A DNA stretch of 64,000 nt from Acridotheres tristis. Taxonomy: Eukaryota > Chordata > Aves > Passeriformes > Sturnidae. Positions 14,239 through 26,200 of the stretch are shown one piece after another. Within the stretch, counting starts at the first letter, position 1. Each line of letters opens with the position of its first letter. The notes under the pieces are model-generated. The model worked only from the letters and a program-made list of their open reading frames with translations. It did no database searches and was not told the origin of the DNA. Position numbers and translations under genes: made by a program. The stretch is from NCBI GenBank assembly GCA_037013685.1, contig CM072885.1, positions 29,395,876-29,459,875 of the forward strand, read 5' to 3'.

Positions 14239-17200
14239 GCCACAATAACCATCTCTGTAAAAGCAACTAATGAGGAAGTTGGTGATAGATTCTTTACATT
14301 AAGGGGTTTCTCATTTTCCTCCTGCAACTTTGACCTCTTTTGGAAACAAGAGAGAAGCCTCCTTCTGCAAAATATTTTAGCTTAGTATAAAACCAACACA
14401 GGAAGAAAGTTTTGGTTTTCTTTTTTTAAATCTTGGTAGGGCTTTTTGTTAGGATTTTTGCTTCAGTTGGGCGTTTTTTGTTTGTGTTGGGGTTTGGGTT
14501 AGGTTTTTTTTCCAAAGAGATGGTCCACCTTTCTATCTGTCTTTAATACATTATTTTGTGCATACCTAAGACACAACTGATCCTCTACAGACCACAGATA
14601 TTGCTTAATGATAATATGCTTTTGAAAGCAATGATGAGGAAACATGTTGTCATAGGTGAATTAATTGAATCCTGTTTATTCTTTTCCTGAAGCGCATTCA
14701 TGGCTTTCCTCTCCATTATTACTGTAAAATATAGCACAAATTGAAACATAACAATAGTCAAAAATCTCTGTGTTAAGAATATTGGAAAGATTATTGATTG
14801 TTACTTGAAACAATCTTGCTAACAATTCCCTATCAATGCAATACATATTATTTACAGTCAAATTTCAGGTGTTAGATTAATTCAACCTGCTGAGAACACT
14901 GCAGAGATGTGGAAAATCCTCCCTACACAGAAGAAACTGTCAAATTTTGAAGATGTATAGCAATTTTCAAAGAGATAGGTCAAGAAAATGCATGACATTA
15001 TTCCAGATGCAAAGTACTAAATTAAATGCCTAAAAACAGAAGCTGAAAACAGTGCTATGCCCCTAACTACTACCCATCAGTCATACCAACCATAACAAAT
15101 TATAGCCATTGAAGTGGTACAAGTTTGTAGAAATTTTAAAGAAAGATGGAATATATTGGCTAATTGTCTAGAACAGAAAGTGATTAAAATTTGAAACACT
15201 TCTTTTCCAGGACACCGTCTTTTTGCCCATGAATCAGATTATTTGGTTGACAAAGGAAAAGTCAAGAAAGCAATAAATCTTCTTTCAGCTCAGAAGTAAA
15301 AAATGAGATGGAGAGGATCTATTAAGTCTAAATCTTTGAAAGAATTGGTCTTCTCCTGATTCAGTTCAACTATTAAGTACTGTCAGAATTACACTAATAT
15401 AAGCACCTGATATTTTCATTGCTTTTATTAAAGAAGTGAAACAGGGATTCTAATTCAATAGAAAGGAATCTGACTTTTGTCTAAGTGGGTCCTAATTTCC
15501 AATCAAATGCAGCTTGCCACAACTTCCAATGCATAAATTAATTACTAAGTAACAAAGAAATATATTGTTTACATTTTTCCATATTGAAAACACTTAATAA
15601 ACAACTAAAAATAAATGTAGGAGTTGCTCATCTAAAAGAGATTTTATCTTTTGTAACTCAAGATGAATCTTCAAGTGTAAGGGTAAAATTAATTTGAAAG
15701 TCACTATTAAATGAGTTGTACTAAGAATGCCATTATACAGAAACTAATTGAAACATAAATATGTGAAAAATGTAAAATATATACAATTTAAAGGTTTTTT
15801 TATTATTAAGTTAAATCATGATTCATGATCAGTGAATTATATCAGTTAGATTAAATTTTATTAAGAGACAGGTGGCAGACAAAGGCTGAAATGTGTACTG
15901 TGATAACTGAGAACTTACCACTAGACCAGATCTGAAAATGAAACAAGCAGACTTTTTTCTGAGAATCCAAATATTAAACTGCTGTTGTGTAAATATTAGA
16001 TGAGATAGATACATTATCTTTTAATAATAAAATGAAATTTCAAACATGTAAAATAGTTAAGAAACTGTGGTTGCATTTCCAGTTGCAATGTTATGGCTAA
16101 AACACTATAAAAAGACAAATCCACTATTCTTTTAGTTACAGATTAGTTGAAATGTGCCCTACAATCTTGGTGATTTCAATGTCAGTAGGTTACCAAAAGC
16201 TACAGTTTGTTGGAGATTAAATTAGTGACTTCAACCATAGCCTTTTTCTAATTACACAAATAATATAAGCAGTAAAGCCCTGGATTACACTTCTTCCTAA
16301 AAGTAAGCAATTTGCTGTTCTAATTCTGGCTTGCACTAAGCTTGAATCAAGTTATATGCATGTTAGACATATCCAGGATAAACACACAATTCCACAATCA
16401 AAATAATTTCGTGCAATTACATGTTCTGCTCTTTTTCGGACTTTGCCTCAGGAATGTTTATTACTCTTAAGCAAAGCTAGATCAATTTTGAATTAATCAT
16501 AAAACAGAAATAACTTTTTTTTATTACATGGAGAAGGACTTTTTGCTCCTATTCAAACACATTCAGCCTTGAAGCTAAATTTCCTAAGCAGAGATGGCTT
16601 ACTGAGTGATGTGTTGGCATGATGTAGCAGAAAAGCATGATAATGGACTTTGACAAGGACTTTTCTCAAGGTCATGCTAAATTCACCTTGGCAGGTCTAC
16701 ATGTACCATGCCTATCTGTAAAATGCATATGTCAAAGGCATAAGTGAAGCCCAAGACTCAAAAAGAAACCATACCAAATCAGGGTGAAAAAAGCAGTGGT
16801 TGCTGTAGGTACAATGAGTAAATATTGAAACAAACGGTCATGGAAAACAGTGGGGACCCCATATTTCACTATTGATAAATTGTGTCTGAATACATTGCTG
16901 GAGAACAAACATTAAAAATAATTGTAACTGGCAGGGTGCCCATGTGGATCTTTCTGCCTGCTGGCATAGACAACAGAAAAAGGCATGGCAGCCCCTTCTT
17001 TTCTTGAAGTGTATGGAGTAAATAAATAGTTAAAAATTGAGAATCACAGAAATAATCCTGATCCTGGTTCTGCTTCTCTAAAGTCAAATTATTTTCATTT
17101 ACATCACCATATAGGCATTATGTGCCTATCTGTGTTCTTGGAAACTTAGCGTTGATTGATGATAATTTTGCTGTTAACAAATATTAGTTTTAAATTTGGG

Positions 17201-20164
17201 AAATTAACATTTGGTTAGTAGATATTTAAAAGGAAATAAAGTCTTTCAGAAATAGTGTTTACCTTGAATTAAACAGGAGGCCTGTTGTTTTAATTTCAGT
17301 GCAAAACTCATTTAATTTAGTTAAATACTCATTTCACTCCAGAACAGAGACACCACAGCAAAAGCTATTCAGGAAGGAGATGGTATTAGGGTTTTTTCCA
17401 TAATCAGACTTCATTTTCTAAAGTCTTGACCTCTTAATACATGTAAAATTAATTAGATTACTTTATTAACCTTCGAGGAAAGAGCTGGCTACTCTTTCCA
17501 TGAAGAAACCATGTGTTCATGGTTCTAAAACCTCTTTAGAAGTTATAGCTCCCACATCAAAATAAAAGCAACTACTAGACAAATCTCTGTGGAAAATGGT
17601 ATGGGAAAAGGCAATAAACACATAAACATCCATTTCCATTTATCTGATGTTATTTAGAATGTCTGTCATTATCCATCTCTGTTCCTGAAATATTTACTCA
17701 GTGAAATTAAAACAGTCATACGACCCACCTTCACAAATATTTTGCAAATCTGTGCATAAATACTGATAAATGAGCTGAGCAACATCACTATGATACTGAT
17801 CTTCAACTAACACTCGAAAAGAACAAATGCAGAGCAATGCAAATCCAACCACATTTAAGAAAAATTGAAAGATCAATTCTTTTCTCATCCTTTAATCTCA
17901 AAATGCTGTAAGAGATCCAAAACTACACTAAGATGTCTGGCACCATACAAAGCACTTTGTCCTCTAAATGCCCACGATCAAATTTGCTACAAAAACAATT
18001 CCTTTGCAGAACTTTCTTTATGACTGGACTGTGAAGACTTGAGGCCATTTCTCCTGTCAAGGGTGTTCAAGTTTTTCACTTCATCTTTCAGCCCTCTTTT
18101 TCCCTTCCCCAGGAGCAGTTGTCCCTAAGAGTGTGTTTACCTTGACAAATTACCTGTTGCCCACGGGGAGGGTAGATCCTTCTCCCTGACTTGAACCTTG
18201 CAGGACTTCAAAGGGACTTTACTGGCTTTGCATGAGTCTTCTGAAGGTTGGCTGGAGAACTATCAGATCTATAAGAAAATGACTTAAAAAAATGAAAGCA
18301 TACAATCTGATGCTACAACAATTATTTCACCACAACAAATTATCTATCAGTCACTCAGTCATACGTTTTTTTACTACTGACAAAAAGGGGTTTTTAGGTT
18401 TTAAAACATGCAACATATAAATATCATTGTGACTTAAGTGTATTAGGGAAACAATTAGAGCACAGAGAGTACTAATCAGCTTGGAATGAGTGTACCAGGT
18501 CAAACACAAACTCACTAAAAGCATAACTGTGTGTCCACAGAAGTCCAGCAAAGTTTCAGATCAGATTTCAGAGTTCAGAACACGAGCCTGTATTTAACCA
18601 TAATGGATAGCTTACTATAAAGCATCACTATGCCTTAAATTCTGTGCATCACTTTTAAGTTCAAAAGTATCAAGTTCTTTCAACAAAGGAATTCTTGAGG
18701 CTTTTAATCTCCTGGATCTTGCAATGCTGCATTTCCCTTGTCGTGGTAGCTCCAGCTTCTCTTCCTGTGATGAACATCTTTTGCCTACCACAGTGCTACC
18801 CATCTGCCCCCCCAGGCGCCCAGTATCCACACCCTCCAAGCCCAGCGCTGGGGCTGTTTCCCAGCTGGGCTGTGCTGAGCAGCTGAGCAGCAATCACCGC
18901 GTGTCTGGCCAGCAACACGCCAAACAGAGCAGGCAATTTGCAGGTTTTCTCCCAGGGAAGGTTTCCTTACTCAGCTGCAATAGGAACTATATTTGAGTAA
19001 CCTAATAATAAAAGGTCTGTTCGTCTAAAAAAAAAATTTACTAACATTGAACAATAGAGTTAAACTTTGCTCTCATGGAACAGAGATACACCAATACACA
19101 GACAGAATAATTGAATAGCCTTTATTGCCTTGGAAAACCTGCAAAAATATTCTGTGTTAATGAAACCCACATAGGGAACTATGTATTTACCACTTTACAC
19201 TTTCAAGGAGAAGCCTAGCAGCAGGGGTTTTTCCTGACTTCTTTTTGTCCATTTGAAGATGAATAGGAAAATAGGCAGAAATCACAAGTAAAAACCAAGG
19301 CTGCTATTCCATACAACAGCTGACTCTGCTGCCAATCCCACACAGATGCTATACTGCCATGGCCAAATCTGGTGCTGACATGAATATTGTCCATTCTTGT
19401 AAATTGAAATTATATTTGGATGCAAGACACATGCACTTTTTTTTAATCTAGAAAGCTTAGACATACGAGTTCAAAACAAGCAATTACTGTTAATCAAAAT
19501 ATTGTTCTAGATTTTCAATCATTCTTAATTGCTTTCTATAACACTGGTAGAGACAAAACTTGTTTTTTCTCTGTTTTTTTTTTTTCCTTTTCGCAATGCT
19601 CTTAAAAAAATCTTACCTAACTTGCTGTATTAGGTGATGTGCTTGGGTGGATGTCAGGATAAATTGTAAAGTTTATTTCTCTTGAGTTCTGCCAAGTTAA
19701 ATCTTCAGGCTGAGTGGGGTGTCCATTAGGAGCAGGTGGTGGCTCATGCAGAGACAGGCTTAGCTGAATAACAGCTTAGTTTCCAGTAAGATCTCCTTCC
19801 CATTAGAATAGAAACAGGTAAACTAGGGAAAAGGACAGAAGACAGAGGAAAATGTACATTTCTGGATGCAGCAAAAATGAGGAAAATACAGCAGAGATCT
19901 CTGTAACTCCAGACACATGCTTCAGGCTACCTGTACACCTCATTTTATACAAGCCTCACAGAAAATCACTGTCAGAAATCTCACAAAAAGCTGTCATCCA
20001 CTGCTAATATTTACACTGAAATCAACAATTTTACCCAGTGTTACTAGGCAGCATTGAGTGATTCAGGTTTTCCACTCAGGAGACAGCTTGTCAGTTATAT
20101 CTGCCTGAGAAAGAGGCTCAGAATTTTCTCAACTTTGACAAGCTGAAGCAGGACATGGTAAAGG
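14239..20164. other. Intergenic DNA, no gene recognised
   Basis: AT-rich sequence with only short open frames and no recognised protein, RNA gene or intact repeat. The stretch at about 18750-18900 is GC-richer than its surroundings and opens overlapping frames on both strands, but these look compositional rather than coding. Confidence 0.55.
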
Positions 20165-20298
20165 GTTGCTTAGAGGCTGGAACTAGGCAAGACCCTGAGA
20201 AACCTGATCTGACTTCACAGTTGGATCCACTTTTAGCAGGGAAGTTGGACCAGATGATCTCCAACAGTTCCTTCTCATCTAAAACTCTTCAATGATTA
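20165..20298 (+). mobile_element. Degraded CR1 LINE 3' end
   Basis: The string GTTGGACCAGATGATCTCC, then a run matching 'cagttccttct', then CTTCAATGATT, is the worn form of the CR1 3' tail. In that tail a 'ttggactagatgatct' motif precedes 'ccttccaacc' and short ATGATT-type terminal repeats. The orientation is plus. The left edge is uncertain because the copy is diverged and heavily 5'-truncated. Confidence 0.6.
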
Positions 20299-20540
20299 CC
20301 TGATTTTTGATAAAACTTGAGGGTTTTTTGACACTAGTTGATCACACAATGTCAACCAGAAATAAGCCTGCCTGTGTTTACCTTAGTTCATAACTTTTCT
20401 CTGTGCAGTTAACCTATTGCCTACTATTTTTTCCATGACCATTTTTCTCTCATACCCACCTCCAAGCACTCCTCTTCCCTACTGTCACAGAAGGATCTCC
20501 CTTCTTCCAGCTGTTCTGTCCCCAGGAGTGATCCTTCGGG

Positions 20541-20599
20541 AAAAAAGAAAAAAAGAAAGAAAAAAAAAAAAAAAAAAAAGAAAAAGAAAAGAAAAAAGG
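20541..20599. repeat. A-rich purine tract
   Basis: An almost pure A run interrupted by single G residues on the plus strand. It is simple sequence. The open frame through it, rich in lysine and arginine, is an artefact of the tract. Confidence 0.85.
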
Positions 20600-21616
20600 A
20601 GTCCCAGTTTAGATGTCAGGTTCAAGACCTCAAGACCAAAGAAGAGTTTTTTCCCCTTGCTCCATCCTAGGCTAGGGCATTTCCAGTGTCAGGCAGAATC
20701 TTTAAGGTATATTGTGTATTAATATGCAAAACATAATTATTCAAAGATTTACAAATTGACTACTTCCTCACAAATTCCTGCAAAATGAAGAGGTAGAGAA
20801 AAATTCATCATGAATGTTAACACAAGCTGGTTACTCCTGGTTGCTCATTTTTCCTTTTTCCCTAGACAAATTTCAGAACATTTCAGAAATGTCTGCATGC
20901 CTGACACTTCCTAATCAAGCATCAACTGAGGCAGATAGATAGTGTGGTATATTTTTGATCCAACTGTGAAATATTTACAAGGCTATAAGCAACCAATACG
21001 TGAAATGAGAATTCCTCAGTTATCTCAACAAAATTTACAAAATTAATCCCTTGGTAATTTCTTAAAAATTGATATTACAAATTAACAAACTAGAGCACAA
21101 ACTTCTATTTCCTTCAAAAACAACGGAACTATTTGTCCACAGTTATGGCAGGGCTCAGAAAAATGTGAGAGAAGCAGACAACTGCTGGATCTCACCACCA
21201 GAGGTGAATAGGCAAGGTTGGAAAATAGGATGAGTACTGGCTACACCTTTTCAGTTTTGCAGCCAAAAGATCTGTAGTAATACAATGATTAAATAATCCT
21301 GATGCTACTGAGGGCCTAATTAAAAAAAGGAATAAAGAGCATAGATGACCTGATACCTCAGTAAAACTATTCATGCATACTGTCTGAGAACATGCTTTGA
21401 TGTTTGTCTGGGTGCAAGCCACGAGTCACATCACAAAATCCGTAAACAACAAAAAAATAAAAGAAACCATGCAGGTACAGACTGTTCAAGTTGAAATAGG
21501 TAGCAATAGCCAAAGATGAAGAAAAAAAAGTTGTTCTAATATAAAAAAGCCCCCTAACTCTCAATACTTAGTTCCACAAGTTAAGAAAATTAATCTTTGC
21601 ACTTCAATTGCCAAAC

Positions 21617-21648
21617 TAAAACAAACAAAACAAAACAAAACAAAAAAA
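21617..21648. repeat. (AAAAC)n-like simple repeat
   Basis: Consecutive AAAAC units ending in an A run; a short microsatellite. Confidence 0.8.
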
Positions 21649-23959
21649 TGAACTAGTACTTAAAACTTACAAAGATTTTTACTTGGATCTTAATCTTACC
21701 ATTGTCTCCACTCACACTGACCTCTGCAAGATCCTACTGGACACAAGCATGAATAGAGAAATCAGTTCTAGGAAATCCAGAGAGAAATTTATTAATGTAT
21801 TAAATATAATGAGGCCAAGAATAACCACAGAAGGTGCACAATTTTTTATCTCCTTGCACTTCTTCCAGTGTGTATGATCATTATTATTGTATTGATGCCA
21901 AAAAACCAGAGAGCTATATTTAAACTCCAAAGAAAATATTTGGAGTCCAAAATGCTAATCATATTTGCACAGAAAGGGAAGGAAACTTCATAATAACATA
22001 CATATGAATTTTATTGACTTATTTGTGTTCATTAAAAGCAGATGTTCTCTGTAGTCAAAAAACCCCTAGGAACTTACTGGAAGAGAAAAGAAGACACGAT
22101 TGTTTAAAGCATGGCAGTTGTTTCACTCCATCATGTGTTGCTTCTCAAGCTTCTAGCAGTCAGATGCCTGATGGAAAATAAGCATAGTCATTTGTGAGGG
22201 CACAGGGAGTTATCAAATAATAAAGGCTTTGTCTGATAAAAACTAATTGGTTCTTGTGGCAAAAGAGCAAAATTCCTTCCAAATATTAGAATGCAATTTT
22301 GTTTCCACTGCTTGGACTGTAGGCTTCCCATTTAAAATATTTTATTTATTAATGCAAATAAAACTTAGTGCTTTTTTCTATATCCTTGAACACAGCAGCT
22401 CATACGATAATAAACTTACAGAAAATCAGATGAAGGCAGATCTGACACGCTGACATCTGCTTTATAAATATTTTCCTTCTGGTTACTTACTGACAAGAAT
22501 GATAGAGATGAGAATGTCCTGGGAAAATAAAAAGTAATTTGGATGCCATGATGATCTTAGACAGCCTCAGATTTTGTATTTTAAATTTCTAGTAAAAGAT
22601 CTGAAAAGTCTTATTAACAAAAAATATAGCCCAAGAGAGGAAAAAGTAAGATCAGTTCAGGGAACTGATAAGGGGATGAATTTACCTGAATAAATAATAA
22701 ATGGAGAGATGTCCTTTCTCTCCTGCATATTTAAAGCTTTTTGAATTGAGCAGGTCAGAAGACTCTAAAGTGTCATTTACCAGAATTATCCAGTTTTAAC
22801 TCCAGCAATACCTACCAACATGACTCTGTTCAACAGTCTCTTATCAATTAAGTCGGCCATAAATGAGGCAATAGTGGCTATTAAGTGAAAGTACCTGCTG
22901 AAATCAATTATACCATATGTACATAGCCATTAACAAAGCTGACTGCAGTCCCCCACTCTTAAAGGCACTAATGGCAGAGACAATGTACAGTATCTCCCAC
23001 TTTTCCTTCTTCAGGGACTGGGCAGTGCAATCCCTTCTCAGCTGTTTTCTTTCTAACATGGTGTCTCAAGGAAATGGGGCTTGTGCAGACAGACTGTCTG
23101 TCACTGTAGCTGTCTGTCTCCCCAGGGGCTTCAAGTTTCAGCCAAACTTACAGAGGAACAGAAGTCTAAGACAAAACATTAAACCAACAAACTTCATAAA
23201 AATAATCACTGAGTAAAGGAGAAGTAACAAGGAAATGCTCTGACTGTGGGAAGAACCAAGCAAGTGAACGTGAGCTTTTTAGCTTTACTGGGGAGTCCAT
23301 CTGGAGAGGACACCCAGCAGATGCTCTATTCATATGAAAATCTTCAACAGGAGTTTGTAATCAAGTGCAAAATGCAAAGATTAAAAAAAAGTTTTCTTGT
23401 TTCAGGATTTGAAATAAATAATTGCTTTTTCAGAACATTGAAATGAGAACAGAAATAAACAGGGAGATAGAGAGGGTAAGTCTTTACCATATGCTCTCTC
23501 GTGCTCCCAAACGTTTCTGCTTTACTTAATGTTACTGGAAGTGGTGACTAAAGCAATGGATTGTGGAAGTTTCTTATTCCAGCATAATTCCAAGTTTTTT
23601 TCTACAAATAAAAAGATGCATCTCTCCTTCATTTGTTGGGCAATCATTTTTCAAAATACTCTTCTCCTCCACTTAAAATCAGTCTCAAGTTCTAGACCTG
23701 TCAATTTGTTTTCAGATAAATTTGAAGTTCAAAGTATAAGCTGTCTTGAAATATTTTCTGGTTATTCTGAATATATTACTTTTTCTCCGTTCTCCATTTT
23801 TCAAAACCCAAGTACTCAGATGCTATCAGCCATGCAGGTGTTTTGGAAATGAATTCCTATTAGAAAAGACCACAACCACAACTGAGTACACTGACAAGAA
23901 TACATAATATGTTCTTGAATTTACTCTTAATAGAAATGTATTCATTTATATACAGGCCT

Positions 23960-24574
23960 TGTTATAAATGAGAGACAAAAGTCTCGATATTCAGCAAAAT
24001 TTAGATTGTTTTATTTGAGATAGACAGAGCAAGCAGTATGCTGGGGAACGTGAGGAACTGCCCACACCACGCCCCACTGAACCCCGGCCCATAGCCCCTT
24101 ATTATACTATGGTTTCCCGCCATAATCAATAATTTTTGGTTTTTTAGCTGTCACAATTTTGACAGGTAAAAAGTGGTGGTCGAATAAACATCCTTATCCC
24201 AATTCTGGCGATAATCAGTCACAGATAGCCATCTGGTCCTTGTAGATAACCACCAGCGAAATTCTGGAAGTCTGGTCCTTAAGATAGGTAGCATTGATCA
24301 GATAAAGGCAGGAAGGGCTATCATGAAGTCTGATTTTGCAAGCTAGTAGTAGATGCAACTTATCTGGAAAACATAACCAAACATAACATAATATAGCATA
24401 ATATAACATAATATAACATAACAAGGTGATTTTAAACAGAATGATTTTATTATATAATTTTCTTTATCTAGTGTCTATGCTTTATCTAGTGTCCACGCTT
24501 CAGAGCTTAGTATTCTGGTTTATACAAACCCCAATGCTTTTGTGATTAACACGAATCTTTTATCAATTATCACA
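23960..24574 (-). mobile_element. Solo LTR, family A copy 1
   Basis: On the minus strand this is a 615-bp TG...CA element that starts TGTGATAATTG and ends ATTTATAACA. It carries a poly(A) signal (plus-strand TTTATT at 24010-24015) 50 bases before its end. It aligns by eye along its whole length with the element at 24941-25543 in the same orientation, including an AACATAATAT-type tract (24370-24422). Its flanks, gcct and gcat, are a possible 4-bp target-site duplication with one mismatch. No retroviral coding region is attached, so a solo LTR is the simplest reading. It has an extra 'tttatctagtgt' duplication (about 24462-24500) compared with copy 2. Confidence 0.75.
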
Positions 24575-24909
24575 GCATTAACTGCTATTTTGAAACCGGG
24601 ATATGACCAAAGCTGCAATTAGGTCTCATAGCTTTTGTCAGATCATATACATCAAAACATAGCCAAATAAATAAATAAATAAATATATAAACAAACAAAC
24701 CGTTGTTTTTTAAGTTAGTATTTCCCTTCTTAAAAATATCAAGGTTTAAAGGGGACTCTGAGACACCCCCTACAGTGAGCTTAGCCTAAAGGAGATGCTA
24801 ATTCTGACTTCTACCTCTGCACAAGAGACAAGCAAGACTGAGACAGCAGGACAGGGAATTCCAATTTCTGCAAACACAAGTTTACTTCAGAGCAAACTGC
24901 ATTGAACAA
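24575..24909. other. Spacer between the two LTR copies
   Basis: About 335 bases with an AAAT/AAAC simple tract (24665-24700) and no open frame. It shows no primer-binding site or polypurine tract that would make the two LTRs ends of one provirus. Confidence 0.5.
24665..24700. repeat. AAAT/AAAC microsatellite
   Basis: Five or so AAAT units pass into AT and then AAAC units; simple sequence. Confidence 0.85.
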
Positions 24910-24940
24910 TGTCTTAGTTTGAAAGACAGGTATTTGCTAA

Positions 24941-25543
24941 TGTTATAAATGACAGACAAAAGTCTCAATATTCAGCAAAATTTAGATTGCTTTATTTGAT
25001 ATAGAAAGAGCAAGCAGCGCGCTGGGGAACGCGAGGGGTCACCGCCCACTCCACGTTCCACCGAACTTTGGTTTGCAGCCTCTTCTTATACTGTGGTTTC
25101 TCGTTGTAATCAATAATTTTTGGATTTTTGTTGTCATAAGCAGTGGTGGTTGAATAAACATCCTTACACAAATTCACAAAGCTTTTGGGTGATAATCAGT
25201 CACAGATAGCCATCTGGTCCTTGTAGATAACCACCGGAGAAGTTCTGGAAGTCTGGTCCTTGAGATAGGCAGTATTGATTAGACAAAGGCAGGAAGGGCT
25301 TTTTGGGAAGTCCGATTTTGCAAGCTGGTAGCTGATACAACTTATTTGGAAAACATAACATAACATATTATAATGTAACATAATACAACATAATATAACA
25401 TAACAAGGTGACTTTAAACAGAATTATTTTATCATATAATTTCCTTTATCTAGTGTCCATGCTTCGCTTCAGAGCTTATTATTCTGGTTTATACAAACCC
25501 CAATGCTTTTATGATTAACACGAATCTTTTATCCATTATCACA
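24941..25543 (-). mobile_element. Solo LTR, family A copy 2, with CTAA target duplication
   Basis: This 603-bp element has the same termini as copy 1 (plus-strand start TGTTATAAAT, end TTATCACA). It is flanked by CTAA on both sides (24937-24940 and 25544-25547), a 4-bp target-site duplication. The poly(A) signal is the plus-strand TTTATT at 24991-24996. No internal retroviral sequence is present, so it is a solo LTR left by recombination between two LTRs. It lies inside the older element at 24910-26200 and is therefore the younger insertion. Confidence 0.8.
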
Positions 25544-25637
25544 CTAAGAAACTCCCCTCCCTCCACTTTATTATAATTTTGAAATTAAGGGGCTCTCAGG
25601 CAAAGACATGGGGGGTAGGAATAACAGTTCTTTTCTG

Positions 25638-25641
<4 letters not shown>

Positions 25642-25674
<33 letters not shown>
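25642..25674. repeat. (AT)n microsatellite
   Basis: An uninterrupted AT dinucleotide run of 33 bases followed by CACACATATA. It lies inside the older LTR element and is likely variable between individuals. Confidence 0.95.
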
Positions 25675-25684
<10 letters not shown>

Positions 25685-26200
25685 AAACAAGGCAAACAAA
25701 GCACAGTAACAATAACTACGAAATTAACAACAAAGCAGAAACCCAGTAAACAGTTCTGCCGGTTGATGTGCGAGAAGGTCCGAGCAGGCCGGTGAGGGGT
25801 CCCAGAGCCAAGGAAAGCAGCTCCCCCGTGTCGGGATGGCAGAGCGGAGTTTTCTAGTGACCAGCTTTCTCCGAGCCAGACGAGAGAGAGAGAGAGCAGG
25901 CCCTTACCCCATCTCTCCTTTTCCGATGTTCCCCCTCTCCCCATCCCCTTCGAGAGAAACTGTTACCTTAGCTATCTGAGCTAGGGTGTAGCTACAAATA
26001 CTTAGCATAACAATGGGAAAAATTCCACAGAAAAAAAGGCAAAAACTCAACGCCCAACAAACAACACTGCAATAATTTCTGTTCTGAAACTGAAAGAAGA
26101 GAAAGATTCTCTTCAAAATCTGAAGCGAGTCAGAAACATGTTCCATGTGAGGGGTCACGCCAGCGTTCCCAAAGGCACTGCAAACAAGAAGGCAGTACAT

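Larger units (their letters stand above)
20299..23959. other. Intergenic DNA, no gene recognised
   Basis: AT-rich DNA with an A/G-rich simple tract at 20541-20599 and an (AAAAC)n-like tract at 21617-21648. Open frames are short and unrecognised. Confidence 0.55.
24910..26200 (-). mobile_element. Older LTR retroelement fragment, interrupted by a solo LTR
   Basis: On the minus strand this ends ...CTTTCAAACTAAGACA (plus-strand start TGTCTTAGTTTG at 24910), with an ATAATAAAG poly(A) signal nearby (plus strand about 25569). The body is split: 24910-24940 continues directly at 25544 once the inserted family A LTR and one copy of its CTAA duplication are removed. The sequence from 25544 to about 26200, including the 'aaattaaggggctctcagg' stretch, looks like a retroelement widely dispersed in songbird genomes. 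Two minus-strand open frames (25585-25944 and 25904-26200) cover it; they have hydrophobic stretches, but I assign them no function. The right edge is uncertain, and an acaa repeat near 26055 could mark an LTR end. Confidence 0.55.

Noticed and set aside
23960..25543. A single provirus bounded by the two family A LTRs
   Set aside because: The interior is only 366 bases, includes part of an unrelated LTR, and copy 2 has its own CTAA target duplication.
25585..26200. Minus-strand frames in the older LTR element as host genes
   Set aside because: They lie within a dispersed retroelement, run through an AT microsatellite and lack any recognised host domain.
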